Shown here one piece after another: positions 7,209-16,485 of a stretch of 58,712 bases of DNA. Position 1 is the first letter of the stretch. Each line of letters starts with the position of its first letter. Below the pieces are notes generated by a model. It searched no databases. It had not been told where the DNA came from and saw nothing but the letters and a program-made list of their open reading frames with translations. Position numbers and translations under genes: made by a program. Source of the stretch: Clostridiales bacterium (GTDB lineage Bacteria > Bacillota > Clostridia > Christensenellales > CAG-138); the NCBI GenBank assembly GCA_012517905.1, contig JAAYUE010000065.1, forward strand, positions 1 to 58,712, written 5' to 3'.

Positions 7209-9482
7209 TTAGTTTTGAGACGTGTATTTTTTAAAGAAGTCCAACATATTGGTATTCAGATAATACGGGGAGTCTGTGATAGGAACATACGTATTCTCCG
7301 GATCATTTTCTGGCACGTTATACATCAATTGTCCTTTCCCCTCGAGCGATCCATAGGCCCAGCCAACGCCATCTTCCTTCATGCCTTGTAGCATCATGCC
7401 TATGTACCCTTTCATGACCGAATTTGGAAGCCCATACTTGCCAAATGGGCCAAACTCGCCAACGAAAAAGCCGACGTTATATTTTTCTGCCATGGCTTTG
7501 ATACTATTATACGAAATACTATCGCCCCAGCTTTTCAGATCGTCCCAAGTGACAACTCGATTTCCGTCCAGACTCCCATTTGCGCCAACCTGAATGGTTA
7601 CGCTTTCTGGCTCCCAATGGCTGTCGACAGCGTCATACGGATAAAGAATGATGTCATCCTGTCCGGTTTGTGTAAGCTTGATGCGATTGAACACAATGTT
7701 ACCATCCCTGTTTTTACTTTGATTATAAAATGATATCTCTTTTGTTCCCTCTGGAATGGATATGGTATATTCATGATCCACTTTCTTCAGACCCCAACCG
7801 TTGATCACATCTTGTGGTATTACTTCTTCCGATAAGGCTTTCGCCCCATCCATTGTAACGACAAGCGTTTCCCCACCGGCGTAGATCTGATTCACCCCTA
7901 TGGTAATTTCGCCTGCTTTGAAATCGCCCGTGAAAGTGATGGTATTCTTTGCGCTGTGTAGCATTGCAGGCAAATATACAATCGGCCAAGTTAGTTCTTC
8001 TATATAATTCGGATACAGATCCATTAGCCCGCCGCCGTCCTCACCCCTCAAGTTGTAATCAAGCAGGGGCATCGCATATTGATGTCTGCTTAATGCAACT
8101 CCTTTTTTCGCCATGCTTTCTCCGGTAATATTATACGAATGAACGTCTGCAATGATGAGCCGATCCGGGCTTTCTTCCCATATTGCATCGATGACCGGTT
8201 CAAATACACGCAGATAATCTTCATCGCTTGATGGGTCAACTTCGTTGAGTAACGTAAAGCCAAGATATCGGTTTGGTATATCGGCATATCGGCGCGCAAT
8301 CATTCGCCATGTGTCGGCAAAAAGTTGTGCTCGATCGGAATTTTCGGACAGACTGTTGTAATCCCAAGCTGCGTCCAAACTGAACCGACCCTCCAGACTC
8401 GGCGAGTCGGTAAATGTTAGTTGAACATGAAGGCCGAGTTCAAACGCCCACGCAATTGCTTGGTCCAGCATTTCCAATTCAACGTTATTCACTTGATAGA
8501 GATCGTCTAGCTGGTATGGCCAGGCAAACCGTGTCGGGCTGACATACAATTCAACCATGTTGAATCCAGCATCTTTTATAACCTGTAACGAACTTTTCCG
8601 ATAGCAAGTGTCGTTCGCCCCGCCAAATGCTTGTGCCATAGAGTAGGATCTCGGACCATAAGGCATACCACGCCATGCCGGCAAGCTCTGGTTTGACGCG
8701 TCCGGCAGGATGCTTTCGTCTGCATACAGGGATTTATCGATGGTATGCGTTGAAACATCCTCTAGGCTGACATATTCCGGCAGCGGATCTAATGAACGAT
8801 AGAGACGGAATGCTGCCAGTATTGCTTCCAGTTGCGAAACGGTGTTTTTAGGATTAAAGTTGTAATCGGCGTCGAGTTCCATTAGCGGTTTTCCTGTGAT
8901 CTGATCGACCTGCCGCGTGGCAAAGAGAACCGAGACTACGACCACCGTATCTTTCGGGTTGCCCCAAACGCGGACGCGCGCAATTTGCGAAGGTGTACCG
9001 TTATAGATGAGCGAATCGTCCGCACTGATAAAATCATACAATTCTTCAGGACGATACGGGTCTCCGTTATACGCCGGATACTCTCCGATTGCAGCGCGGA
9101 CGGTTTCGGTTAGGACGACCGCTGCTTCGATGCGGGTCACGGGCGGATCGAGCTGCACCTTGCTGAACACAGACAGATCCGGTTCCACATCCATATTGTA
9201 AAAGAGTTCGACCGCTCGCAAAGCCATTTCACACATGTCGTCCATAGTGACGGGGGCGCTGTAATCGCCGACCATATCATTGGGAATCAGTCCGACTTCT
9301 TTTGCAAGTTCCACTTCCACCACATTTTCTTCGGAAATGTCGCCTGTAAATCCTGAGGTTGGCTCTGCCGTTGCTTCAGGTTCCGGAGTCGAAATAGCAA
9401 CCGTACTTTGAGCTGATGAACAGGATGTAAGCGCAGGCAAAAGCGCCAAACACAACATAATGCATAAGAAACGTTGCTTCAT
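7209..9482 (-). CDS. GH5-type glycoside hydrolase lipoprotein with N-terminal SLH-like repeats
   Basis: A 757-residue exported lipoprotein: the N-terminus is a signal peptide ending in a lipobox (LPALTSC). An acidic Pro/Thr/Glu linker follows, then three weak S-layer-homology-like segments before about residue 265. The catalytic part matches a GH5 (cellulase-type) barrel: LLNEVD carries the probable acid/base Glu414 and VGEFGPFG the probable nucleophile Glu676. Between them, about residues 510-630, sits a beta-rich insert that looks like a carbohydrate-binding module (TITFTGDF to NIVFNRIKL). It should cut beta-linked polysaccharide at the cell surface. AAGGAGAA precedes the ATG at 9482, which fixes the start. 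Base composition is lower in GC than its neighbours and the gene lies between direct repeats, so recent gain is possible. Confidence 0.85.
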   Translation of the reverse strand: MKQRFLCIMLCLALLPALTSCSSAQSTVAISTPEPEATAEPTSGFTGDISEENVVEVELAKEVGLIPNDMVGDYSAPVTMDDMCEMALRAVELFYNMDVEPDLSVFSKVQLDPPVTRIEAAVVLTETVRAAIGEYPAYNGDPYRPEELYDFISADDSLIYNGTPSQIARVRVWGNPKDTVVVVSVLFATRQVDQITGKPLMELDADYNFNPKNTVSQLEAILAAFRLYRSLDPLPEYVSLEDVSTHTIDKSLYADESILPDASNQSLPAWRGMPYGPRSYSMAQAFGGANDTCYRKSSLQVIKDAGFNMVELYVSPTRFAWPYQLDDLYQVNNVELEMLDQAIAWAFELGLHVQLTFTDSPSLEGRFSLDAAWDYNSLSENSDRAQLFADTWRMIARRYADIPNRYLGFTLLNEVDPSSDEDYLRVFEPVIDAIWEESPDRLIIADVHSYNITGESMAKKGVALSRHQYAMPLLDYNLRGEDGGGLMDLYPNYIEELTWPIVYLPAMLHSAKNTITFTGDFKAGEITIGVNQIYAGGETLVVTMDGAKALSEEVIPQDVINGWGLKKVDHEYTISIPEGTKEISFYNQSKNRDGNIVFNRIKLTQTGQDDIILYPYDAVDSHWEPESVTIQVGANGSLDGNRVVTWDDLKSWGDSISYNSIKAMAEKYNVGFFVGEFGPFGKYGLPNSVMKGYIGMMLQGMKEDGVGWAYGSLEGKGQLMYNVPENDPENTYVPITDSPYYLNTNMLDFFKKYTSQN

Positions 9483-9752
9483 TAGTATGTTCTCCTTGGT
9501 TGTATGGTGTAGATCTATAAATAACGATATTTCAATCTTTATGCATAACGGTATCATCCACTATTAGAATGCTAGTTGCAGTCAATATATTGGTGATCCA
9601 TTATAACTATTTTTCTATTTGGTTCCTACTCCGGTTTGTATAGACACCATTATTGTGATTATAGCAAAGCGATTTTGGGCAAACAATGATCAAAAGCGCA
9701 GAATTTGTTGATATAAAATCAGAGTTAGCTGTTAATGTTACCCACTTTAAAC

Positions 9753-9772
9753 GTGTTTTTTGACGCACAGGA
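9753..9772 (+). repeat. 20-base direct repeat, copy 2
   Basis: Second copy of the repeat at 6943-6962. It lies in the 455-base gap between the GH5 gene and the leucine-rich-repeat gene. Apart from this repeat and the terminator at 9872 I see no gene in that gap; it must hold the GH5 promoter on the minus strand. Confidence 0.7.
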
Positions 9773-9871
9773 TCACAATCGGGTTCGTTAAGTCGCATGA
9801 GATTACGAAAATGACAGATAGACGACTCGACAATCACGCCGGATAAGCGGGAGAGTTTTTCCGGATATATC

Positions 9872-9904
9872 AAGACAAGGGCCCCAACTGGGGCCCTTGT
9901 CTTT
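9872..9904 (-). terminator. strong hairpin terminator after the leucine-rich-repeat gene
   Basis: A perfect 14-base-pair stem (9872-9885 with 9890-9903) with loop AACT lies 34 bases past the stop of the minus-strand gene ending at 9938. The T-run is short on both strands, so it may work in either direction. Confidence 0.8.
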
Positions 9905-9937
9905 GTCTGACGGCTGCCGTTACAGAATTTGTTTTTA

Positions 9938-11653
9938 TTACCAGCTCAGTCCAACGTTAAAGAGTTTCTGCATTTCCACATAGCGGGGGTTGCGTCTGCG
10001 CCAGTCCTTGTCGGTCGGATGCCTGCCCTCCGCCATCACGACGGTGTCGGGCAGCGCGGCTTTGAGCTGCGCGACCTGCTCTTCGGTCAAATCGCTCTTG
10101 ATGACCCAAAGGCGCTTGAGCGTTTTCAGCTGACAGAGTTCGTCAATGCTTGTAAAATCGCAGTTGCTGCAGTTGAGATACTCGAGCTTCGTGCAGGTCA
10201 GCAGCGGCGAGAGGTCGGTGATCTGCATGCTGAAGATCTCGAGATACACCAGCTCCGGCATATTGCGGACCACCTCGATGTCCGGCGACTTCGTCTGCGC
10301 GAGGATCAGGAACTGCAGCTTCGTCAGCCCGGCCAGATTGGAAAGATCGTAGACGTTATACGAATGTCCGATGTCGAGCGCGATCAGGTCGGTGCAGTAT
10401 TGCAGCGGCTGGAGGCTGTCGCCCGTAAATTCACGATAGCGGGAATACCATTGCCCCAGAAACCGTCCGCCGGGGAATACGTCGGTGTTGCCCATGCTGA
10501 ACGCGCGTACGTCCGTGCGCATCTCCCAGTCCCCGACGCGGATCATCCAGATAAACTTGACACTCGGGAACTGCTCGCGCAGCGCCTGCATCTGCTCGTT
10601 TGTCAGTCCGCAGTTGCACATTTCGACGGTTTTCAGCCCGGGCAGCAAGGCGAGCTTTGCCGCAAGCGCGGTCGGATCCGCCACGGCGTGCTCCGAAAGG
10701 ATCAGTTCTTGATCCGCGCTGTCGGCGCTGATGCCGTCGACCAGCTCCACGTTCCAGAGGAACCGCACATCCGCAAACGCGTCGTGCAGCGCGAGCTGTT
10801 CGTCCGGCGTCAGGCCGCAGCCGCGCAGATTGACGGTCTGCAGCTGTCGAAAATAGGGGAGCGTTTCGATCAGCGCGGGGAGCGTTACGGCGGGCTGATT
10901 GCTCAGGTCGATGGCGTACGCGTCCGAACGGAGCACCTGCCCAAACAGCCCGACGTCCGTCGTAAAGACGACGTTTGGATACTGTGTTTGCCATTGCGCC
11001 GCCGTTTCCGGCGTGACGCCCGTACCGGTCAGGTCTGCGGCCTCCAGCAACGGCAACCCCGAAAGAATGCGTTCTAACGCCGGTTCGCCGACGGCCGACG
11101 CAACGGCGATCTGTGTTGCGTCATACGGCCAAACCTGGTTTCCGAGCGTGACCATCCAGAAAAAATCGACGCTGGGATATTGTTCTGCCGCCGACTTCAG
11201 CGCGGCATAATCCGAACTGCCGGATGCGTCGACCGACTGCAAATCTGAAAAATACGGCAGCATCGCCGCGCTGTCGGCGGAAAACGCGGGGTGTGCAATC
11301 GATTCGCTGTTTGAGTCAAAGTGCATGCCGCCCATCGGGACGCTCCAGACCACGTCGCATTCCGGCAAAGCCGCGGTCAGCTGCCCGATCTGTTCGGGGG
11401 ACAGATCGTTGCCGCGAAGGTCCGCATAGCGCAGATCCTTGCAACGCGCGAGCTTGGTTATGTCCGTCAACCCCTTGTCCGTCAGGACGAGTTCGGTGCT
11501 GTCTAGCGGCACTTTGACGCCGGAAACGTTGACCGTCGGGACACAACCCGCGAGCAGCGGCAGCGTTATAAAAATAATCGCGAGGGAGAGACGCAAACGC
11601 GTGCGCCCGATTGCGCCGGTCTGTTGGGGGTCTCGCGTCAAAAACCGTTTCAT
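9938..11653 (-). CDS. Leucine-rich-repeat surface lipoprotein
   Basis: A 571-residue protein with a basic N-terminus, one hydrophobic segment and a lipobox ending LPLLAGC, so it is exported and lipid-anchored. The mature part is built of irregular leucine-rich repeats of about 22-70 residues: LRYADLRGNDLSPEQIGQL near the start, LRGCGLTPDEQ in the middle, and a regular run (LIALDIGHSYNVYDLSNLAG and following) toward the C-terminus. Recurrent LW(NM)V segments between repeats suggest larger units of duplicated structure. Such proteins bind other proteins or wall components; no catalytic motif is seen. The ATG at 11653 has a GAGG just upstream. It is downstream of, and on the same strand as, the PIG-L/phosphodiester-glycosidase gene by 90 bases, so the two may be co-transcribed. 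Confidence 0.8.
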   Translation of the reverse strand: MKRFLTRDPQQTGAIGRTRLRLSLAIIFITLPLLAGCVPTVNVSGVKVPLDSTELVLTDKGLTDITKLARCKDLRYADLRGNDLSPEQIGQLTAALPECDVVWSVPMGGMHFDSNSESIAHPAFSADSAAMLPYFSDLQSVDASGSSDYAALKSAAEQYPSVDFFWMVTLGNQVWPYDATQIAVASAVGEPALERILSGLPLLEAADLTGTGVTPETAAQWQTQYPNVVFTTDVGLFGQVLRSDAYAIDLSNQPAVTLPALIETLPYFRQLQTVNLRGCGLTPDEQLALHDAFADVRFLWNVELVDGISADSADQELILSEHAVADPTALAAKLALLPGLKTVEMCNCGLTNEQMQALREQFPSVKFIWMIRVGDWEMRTDVRAFSMGNTDVFPGGRFLGQWYSRYREFTGDSLQPLQYCTDLIALDIGHSYNVYDLSNLAGLTKLQFLILAQTKSPDIEVVRNMPELVYLEIFSMQITDLSPLLTCTKLEYLNCSNCDFTSIDELCQLKTLKRLWVIKSDLTEEQVAQLKAALPDTVVMAEGRHPTDKDWRRRNPRYVEMQKLFNVGLSW

Positions 11654-11743
11654 ATTGGCCTCAGGTCTTTTTTGGTCCTTGAAATTGGAACGAATCGCAG
11701 CGTTATTTCGCGGGCTCTGCGGAAGCGGCACGGACAACGCGCG

Positions 11744-13849
11744 TTATGTCGGCGGCATGACCCATGGCTTGCTGCCATCGTTGTAGACGGGGTCGTCCAC
11801 GGTTGGCACCAGCTCCGAATGGCCCCAAAGCAGTCCGTCGGTCCAGGGGCGCTGCACGTCGCTGTCGATACCGCTGTGTTGGTTCAGGCATTCGCCCATG
11901 AAGATCATCGCAACGGAAGCGCCGCCGTCGAGATTGTAGGCGACCTGACAGCCGTTCAGATAAAAGAGCTGCGTAAACTCCTGAATCGACATGCCGACGC
12001 TGTAGTCCTTCTGCCGTCCGTCCACGGTGATGGCGATGAAATACCCGGGTTCGACCATACCGATGCCGCTTCTCGGGTTCGTCCGCCCGAGGCTGCTGCG
12101 CCTCGCGGTCAAATCCCGAACGCCGTTGTTCAGCATCGTCGGACCGAAGGAAAACGTGTTGACCACGCCCTGCTCCTGCAGCTCTTCAATGGAAATCGAC
12201 TTCGGCTTGTAGATCTTCATGGTGAGGTCGTTCGGATAAAACGCCAGAATATCCTGCGCCTGGTTTCGGCTGTAGATCTTGCCGTTGCGCATGAGGATGC
12301 CCTTCAGGCTCACTTCCGCCTGTATCAGGTTGTCGCCGGTGATTCCGAGCACCGCGCGGTATCGCCGCGCCATGTGCCAGGCGTGTTCCAGTCCGGGGGC
12401 GGCCAGCGGATTGTCGTTGCGCACGCCGGCCTGAAAAGCGTCTTCGCCGCGCATGTGGATCTGCGCGATGCAATAGCAGATCGGCTTGCCGTCCGCACGC
12501 GTCACATGGATGCGGTTGATGATGACGGACAGCGTGTCCGAGCGATACTCCCAGTGCTCGTGTTCCGGATCGCTGACGACGACTTCCGCCGGGTCGGAAT
12601 CGCTGCGAAAATATACGTCCCAGGGATCGGGCGTCGGAGTGGGTTCGGGTGGCGCGGTCGGGACTGTCGATGCGGTCGGCGCCGGCGTCGTCGTGAACGC
12701 CGGCGTGGCGGAGACGGCCGAGGCGGATATGTGCGCCTGCGCCAAACGCGCGCCGCGGAGACCAAAGAAGAGGAATACGGCGACGGACACGGCGCACAGA
12801 ATGATCGCGGCGCGCTTGAGCGACGGATGCGTTTTCAGCAGGAAAAAAGCGGCCAGCGCGGCGGCGGCCAGCGCGCCGGAGACGATCATCATGACCCCGT
12901 TGAGTCCGAGCGTCGCAGGCGGGACGAGATTTCCCGCTTCAAGCGTTGCGCCGGAGACGGCGGATTGTGTGGCGGTCGGCGCCGGTTCCACGGTCGGCGC
13001 CGGCGTTGGCGACGGGGGCGGAATCGGCGTTGCGGTCGGTCCTAGGAGGGCCGCGTCCATCCCGTCGAACAGATCGCCGCTGGCGGGGTCGAACGCGGTC
13101 TCGTCCGCGGCGAACGCAAGGCCGTACTGCGCGTTGGTATAGCCCGACTCGTCGCAGATCTTGATCGGGTACGTTTCGGGGTAATACGCGTATCCCTGCT
13201 GGTCGAGCTCCAGCGCGGTCAGCCCGTCAAAGTGCGCCAGCGGTCGGCTGCGGTCCAGCGTGACGGGCGTATCGCCGTATTGGTGTAAAAAGAGTCGGTT
13301 TACCTGCCATGCGCCGTAGAGCGCCGAGCTTTCGGGATACCGGTTGGCCTCGCCGGAAAAGCGGACGGCCTGCACCGTACAGTCCGAGGCGACGCAATGC
13401 GCGCCATGTCCGTATTCCCCGAGCGGGTGGTGCGTAATGACGATGGCCGGCCGATACTCGCGAATCGCGCCGACGAGAAACGTCGTAACCTCGCGGCTGT
13501 CCCAGTAACGCAGCGCTTCTTCATCGGTGCTGGTGTAAACAGGTGAAAACGGGCCGAAAACGGCCTGTACGTTGTCTCCGAAGCGGGCCAGCGCATCCAC
13601 GGCGGCCTGGCGCTGCGCATCGTCGCTGCTCGAAAGATAGACCACGACGGCGGACCGTCCCTGCTCACCCGCGTACAGCGGCAGCGCGCCGCCGAGGAAG
13701 AGGTATTCGTCCCCCGGGTGCGCGCATACGATCATGAAATCGACGCCGGTTTCAACGGGCGTCGATTCCGCGTTCGACACGGCTGGTTGTGAAAACATGG
13801 CCAAAAAAGCGGCCAGAGAAACAAGGCAGATCAGGATTCGTTTCCGCAT
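11744..13849 (-). CDS. PIG-L-like deacetylase domain fused to a phosphodiester glycosidase (NAGPA/DUF2233) domain
   Basis: A 701-residue exported protein. After a signal peptide of about 27 residues comes a PIG-L/LmbE-type domain (about 36-270) with AHPGDE at 43-48 and a later GEYGHGAHC. The family motif is AHPDDE, where the first Asp is the general base; here it is Gly46, so deacetylase activity is doubtful. A Pro/Thr linker and two hydrophobic segments (about residues 320-385) follow. The C-terminal 270 residues match the NAGPA/DUF2233 family, which cleaves sugar phosphodiesters: NPRSGIG, VDGRQKDYSVGMS and NLDGGASV are visible. The ATG at 13849 has GGAG upstream; a longer open frame to 14077 lacks this. 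It probably acts on wall or teichoic-acid-type glycans. Confidence 0.85.
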   Translation of the reverse strand: MRKRILICLVSLAAFLAMFSQPAVSNAESTPVETGVDFMIVCAHPGDEYLFLGGALPLYAGEQGRSAVVVYLSSSDDAQRQAAVDALARFGDNVQAVFGPFSPVYTSTDEEALRYWDSREVTTFLVGAIREYRPAIVITHHPLGEYGHGAHCVASDCTVQAVRFSGEANRYPESSALYGAWQVNRLFLHQYGDTPVTLDRSRPLAHFDGLTALELDQQGYAYYPETYPIKICDESGYTNAQYGLAFAADETAFDPASGDLFDGMDAALLGPTATPIPPPSPTPAPTVEPAPTATQSAVSGATLEAGNLVPPATLGLNGVMMIVSGALAAAALAAFFLLKTHPSLKRAAIILCAVSVAVFLFFGLRGARLAQAHISASAVSATPAFTTTPAPTASTVPTAPPEPTPTPDPWDVYFRSDSDPAEVVVSDPEHEHWEYRSDTLSVIINRIHVTRADGKPICYCIAQIHMRGEDAFQAGVRNDNPLAAPGLEHAWHMARRYRAVLGITGDNLIQAEVSLKGILMRNGKIYSRNQAQDILAFYPNDLTMKIYKPKSISIEELQEQGVVNTFSFGPTMLNNGVRDLTARRSSLGRTNPRSGIGMVEPGYFIAITVDGRQKDYSVGMSIQEFTQLFYLNGCQVAYNLDGGASVAMIFMGECLNQHSGIDSDVQRPWTDGLLWGHSELVPTVDDPVYNDGSKPWVMPPT

Positions 13850-14081
13850 CGGGCATCTCCAATTGTATTGATCTATTCGCGTGGGCAACCGGCCAAAAGC
13901 CGGATTCATACGATTCTGACAGGGATGACGCGTTCGGTCGTCGGCGTGCGGCCGCCATAAAACGGCATAAAAAAGGCCGCCGGTCTTTTGCGGAAACGAT
14001 GGCCATTGCGGCGTTTCATCCGTGAAGGATCCATCAGCGGCAAACGCGTGAAATACAGGTGTCAACAAATAGTACAAAAGT

Positions 14082-14109
14082 ATTATATCAAAGAACAGGT
14101 CGAATACAA
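14082..14109 (-). promoter_or_regulatory. possible sigma-A promoter for the PIG-L/NAGPA gene
   Basis: On the minus strand TTGTAT and a perfect TATAAT are separated by 16 bases, giving a leader of about 225 bases before 13849. The -35 is weak. No other feature is seen in 13850-14081. Confidence 0.35.
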
Positions 14110-14175
14110 TCCAATAGATATAATTTTAACCGGCATTTTTCGCGCGATTGACGTTGCCTGATGAAATTGCGGACA

Positions 14176-14206
14176 ATAAAAAGCGCCACCCCACCGGATG
14201 ACGCTT
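14176..14206 (-). terminator. intrinsic terminator of the MraY-like gene
   Basis: On the minus strand AAGCGTCATCC pairs with GGGTGGCGCTT (two wobble pairs) around GGTG, followed by TTTTATT. It starts 22 bases after the stop of the gene ending at 14228. Confidence 0.8.
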
Positions 14207-14227
14207 GCCTGTATGGCGGTTGGAGGA

Positions 14228-15196
14228 TTATTGCAGCAGCAGCGCCGCGATGCAAAGGGCGCTTACGAGGACCTGGATGATCGCAAAGCGGTAGCCGACC
14301 TGCGTGTCCGACCAGCTCCATTTATAGCGCGCGTGGTCGTGCAGCGGCGTGCGGACGGACTTGAGGAACCCCTTGATCTTCGTCAGCCGGATGAAGAGCA
14401 GCTTAAACAGCCCGATGCCGCCGTCGAGCAGGATGACCAGCGCGGCGGGGATGAGGAAGAGCATGTTTTGCGATTTCAGCGCGAGTACGCCGAGGAAGAT
14501 GCCGATGGTACGCGAGCCCGCGTCGCCCATGATGATTTGGCTCGGGGAGGCGTTGAACACGAGATAGGCCAGCAGCGACGCGATGAACACGAGGCTCATC
14601 TGGGCCAGATCGAGCCCGCGCCCGAGCAGCAGGAAGATCGCCGCAAACGTCGCAAGCGACAGGATGGACACCGTGCCGAGCAGGCCGTCCACGCCGTCCG
14701 TACAGTTGGTGAAGTTGATGGAAATCCAGAGTACGAACGTGGCGACGAGTAAAAACAGCCACTTGGGCAGCACGAGCACCCAGCCAAAGAGCGAGATGCT
14801 GTGCGAATCGTTGAAGGCGAGGTAGGTCGCCGCCGCCGCGAGGCAGATGGCGAGGTCGAGCAGGCCCTTTTTCAGCTCGCCCCAGGAGTTGCTGCTGCGG
14901 TCGTCGAAATAGCCCGAGAGCATCGAGAGCGCAAACAGCGCGCAGTAGATGAGATATTCCCAGCGAAACGGCACGAACACGAGAAAGACGAAGATGCAGC
15001 AGAGGCTGAAGATGAGCCCCGCGCCGCGCGGCTTGCCCTTGGAGAGCTCGCCGTTGACGGCGAACTTTCTGCCCTGGTCTTTGGGCAGGCGGTCGATGCC
15101 GGATTTGATGGCAAAAAACGTGAGGATAAACGTCAGAAAAACGCTGACGAGCACCCAGCGCATGTCGTAGGAAATCGGAAGTATCGTATAGAGCAT
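14228..15196 (-). CDS. MraY/WecA-like polyprenyl-phosphate sugar-1-phosphate transferase
   Basis: An integral membrane protein of 322 residues with about ten hydrophobic segments. Family signatures are in order: GKPRGAG at 54-60, YFDD at 96-99, NFTNCTDGVDG at 161-171, MGDAGSR at 223-229 and PLHDHARYKWS at 284-294, corresponding to the histidine loop of MraY. Enzymes of this family move a sugar- or muramyl-phosphate from UDP to undecaprenyl phosphate. MraY normally sits in the division/cell-wall cluster. This copy stands alone, and its loop reads HDH rather than HHH, so it may be a second, specialised enzyme. GGAGAG precedes the ATG. It is divergent from the esterase gene. Confidence 0.85.
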   Translation of the reverse strand: MLYTILPISYDMRWVLVSVFLTFILTFFAIKSGIDRLPKDQGRKFAVNGELSKGKPRGAGLIFSLCCIFVFLVFVPFRWEYLIYCALFALSMLSGYFDDRSSNSWGELKKGLLDLAICLAAAATYLAFNDSHSISLFGWVLVLPKWLFLLVATFVLWISINFTNCTDGVDGLLGTVSILSLATFAAIFLLLGRGLDLAQMSLVFIASLLAYLVFNASPSQIIMGDAGSRTIGIFLGVLALKSQNMLFLIPAALVILLDGGIGLFKLLFIRLTKIKGFLKSVRTPLHDHARYKWSWSDTQVGYRFAIIQVLVSALCIAALLLQ

Positions 15197-15293
15197 GTCA
15201 TTCTCTCCAACCCAGAATAGGAACAGTATACCGAAAATCGGTCAATCGCGCAATCTCTCCGCCCAATTGCGGCAAAGCCGGCGACGCGATCCG

Positions 15294-15322
15294 TTCAAAT
15301 CGACGCGCAGACGCGATATAAT
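15294..15322 (+). promoter_or_regulatory. sigma-A-type promoter of the esterase gene
   Basis: TTCAAA (15294-15299), a 17-base spacer and TATAAT (15317-15322) lie about 30 bases before the gene at 15355. Confidence 0.55.
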
Positions 15323-15354
15323 AGTCTCATAATGAAAATTGTGAGGGCAAGCGG

Positions 15355-16350
15355 TTGAAAGAGAAACGGAGCAGGAAGCCGCACCGAAACGGCTGGTGGA
15401 TCGCGCTCGCCGTCGTGGCGGCGGTCGGCGTCGCGTGCGCGGTCGTTTGGACGCATTCGACGGTGCTGCAGCGGGCGGCCGTCCGGTTCGTCTGCTCTCT
15501 CGGCACGGGAAAGCAGCAGGAGTTGGCGTTCTCTTCGGTCGATACGCTTTTGGAGGATGTTTCCTACGAAAGCCGCTTTGAAAACGGCTGCCTCGATCTC
15601 TACGCCAGACAGAGCGACACTGTTCAGCCGCTGATCGTCTATGCGCACGGCGGCTACTACATCGGCGGGGACAAGAGCTCCATGACGGACTACTGCCGCC
15701 TGCTCGCGTCGCGCGGCTACGTCGTTGCAAACATCAACTATATGCTGGCGCCGGAGGCGAAATATCCCACGCAGATCTTGCAGGTGAACGAGGCGGTTTC
15801 GTTTCTGCTTAAGCACGCGGCGGACTACGGCATCGACCCCCTGCGCGTGTTCATCGGCGGGGACAGCGCGGGCGGGCATCTAAGCTCGCAGATGGGGCTC
15901 TACTATACCGATCCTGATTTTCAGCGGGAGATCGGGGACGAGCCCGCCCTGTCGGCGGAGCAGCTGCGCGGCGTGATTTTGCACTGCGGCTACTATAACA
16001 CCGACACCGTCCGCGCGACGGGGTTTCCGATGATTGCGGACTCCATCTGGATGCTGACCGGGGTGAAGGACTACGAAGGCACCACCGTTTCGGAACAGAT
16101 GAACACCGTAAAGCAGATTTCGCCCGACTATCCCGCTGTATTCATCGACTGCGGGGATCAGGACCCGTTCATCACGCAGGCGCATGAGATGATCGACGCG
16201 CTGCATGCAAACGGGGTGGAGGTTGTGAGCTATCTGCCCGTGACGAGCCAGATGCCGCTGATGCACGAGTTTCAGATGCAGCTGAGCTGGCCGGAGGCGC
16301 AGGAGGCGATGGAGTTGCTGGCGGGGTTTTTGGGGGAGAGAAGTAAATAA
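15355..16350 (+). CDS. Membrane-anchored alpha/beta hydrolase (HSL/carboxylesterase type)
   Basis: A 331-residue hydrolase. A basic N-terminus and one hydrophobic segment (about residues 15-33) anchor it in the membrane with the enzyme outside. HGGYYIGGDK near residue 98 is the oxyanion-hole motif and GGDSAGGH near 165 holds the nucleophile serine. DCGDQDPF and the later MHEF supply plausible Asp and His. The substrate is unknown; short acyl esters, perhaps acetylated glycans, are likely. The start is TTG at 15355 with GAGGG upstream; no ATG is available in frame. An eight-codon reading frame (15332-15358) begins with ATG and its stop overlaps this TTG, which could couple translation. A strong terminator follows. 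Confidence 0.82.
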   Translation: MKEKRSRKPHRNGWWIALAVVAAVGVACAVVWTHSTVLQRAAVRFVCSLGTGKQQELAFSSVDTLLEDVSYESRFENGCLDLYARQSDTVQPLIVYAHGGYYIGGDKSSMTDYCRLLASRGYVVANINYMLAPEAKYPTQILQVNEAVSFLLKHAADYGIDPLRVFIGGDSAGGHLSSQMGLYYTDPDFQREIGDEPALSAEQLRGVILHCGYYNTDTVRATGFPMIADSIWMLTGVKDYEGTTVSEQMNTVKQISPDYPAVFIDCGDQDPFITQAHEMIDALHANGVEVVSYLPVTSQMPLMHEFQMQLSWPEAQEAMELLAGFLGERSK

Positions 16351-16368
16351 GATTTGAGTAGATGAAAT

Positions 16369-16406
16369 AAGCGCGTCGGTCGGGAGAGAGACGCGCTTTT
16401 GCTTTT
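16369..16406 (+). terminator. intrinsic terminator of the esterase gene
   Basis: AAGCGCGTC (16369-16377) pairs with GACGCGCTT (16390-16398), followed by TTGCTTTT. Confidence 0.85.
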
Positions 16407-16485
16407 AAATATTACAGTTTTTACCGCTTTCATAGTACGGTTTATTGTGTTATATTACAATAAATAGTAATAGTGCGAGGTAAGT

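Noticed and set aside
9607-9873. 88-codon minus-strand frame in the gap after the GH5 gene
   Set aside because: It overlaps the direct repeat and a terminator stem and has no recognisable domain or ribosome site.
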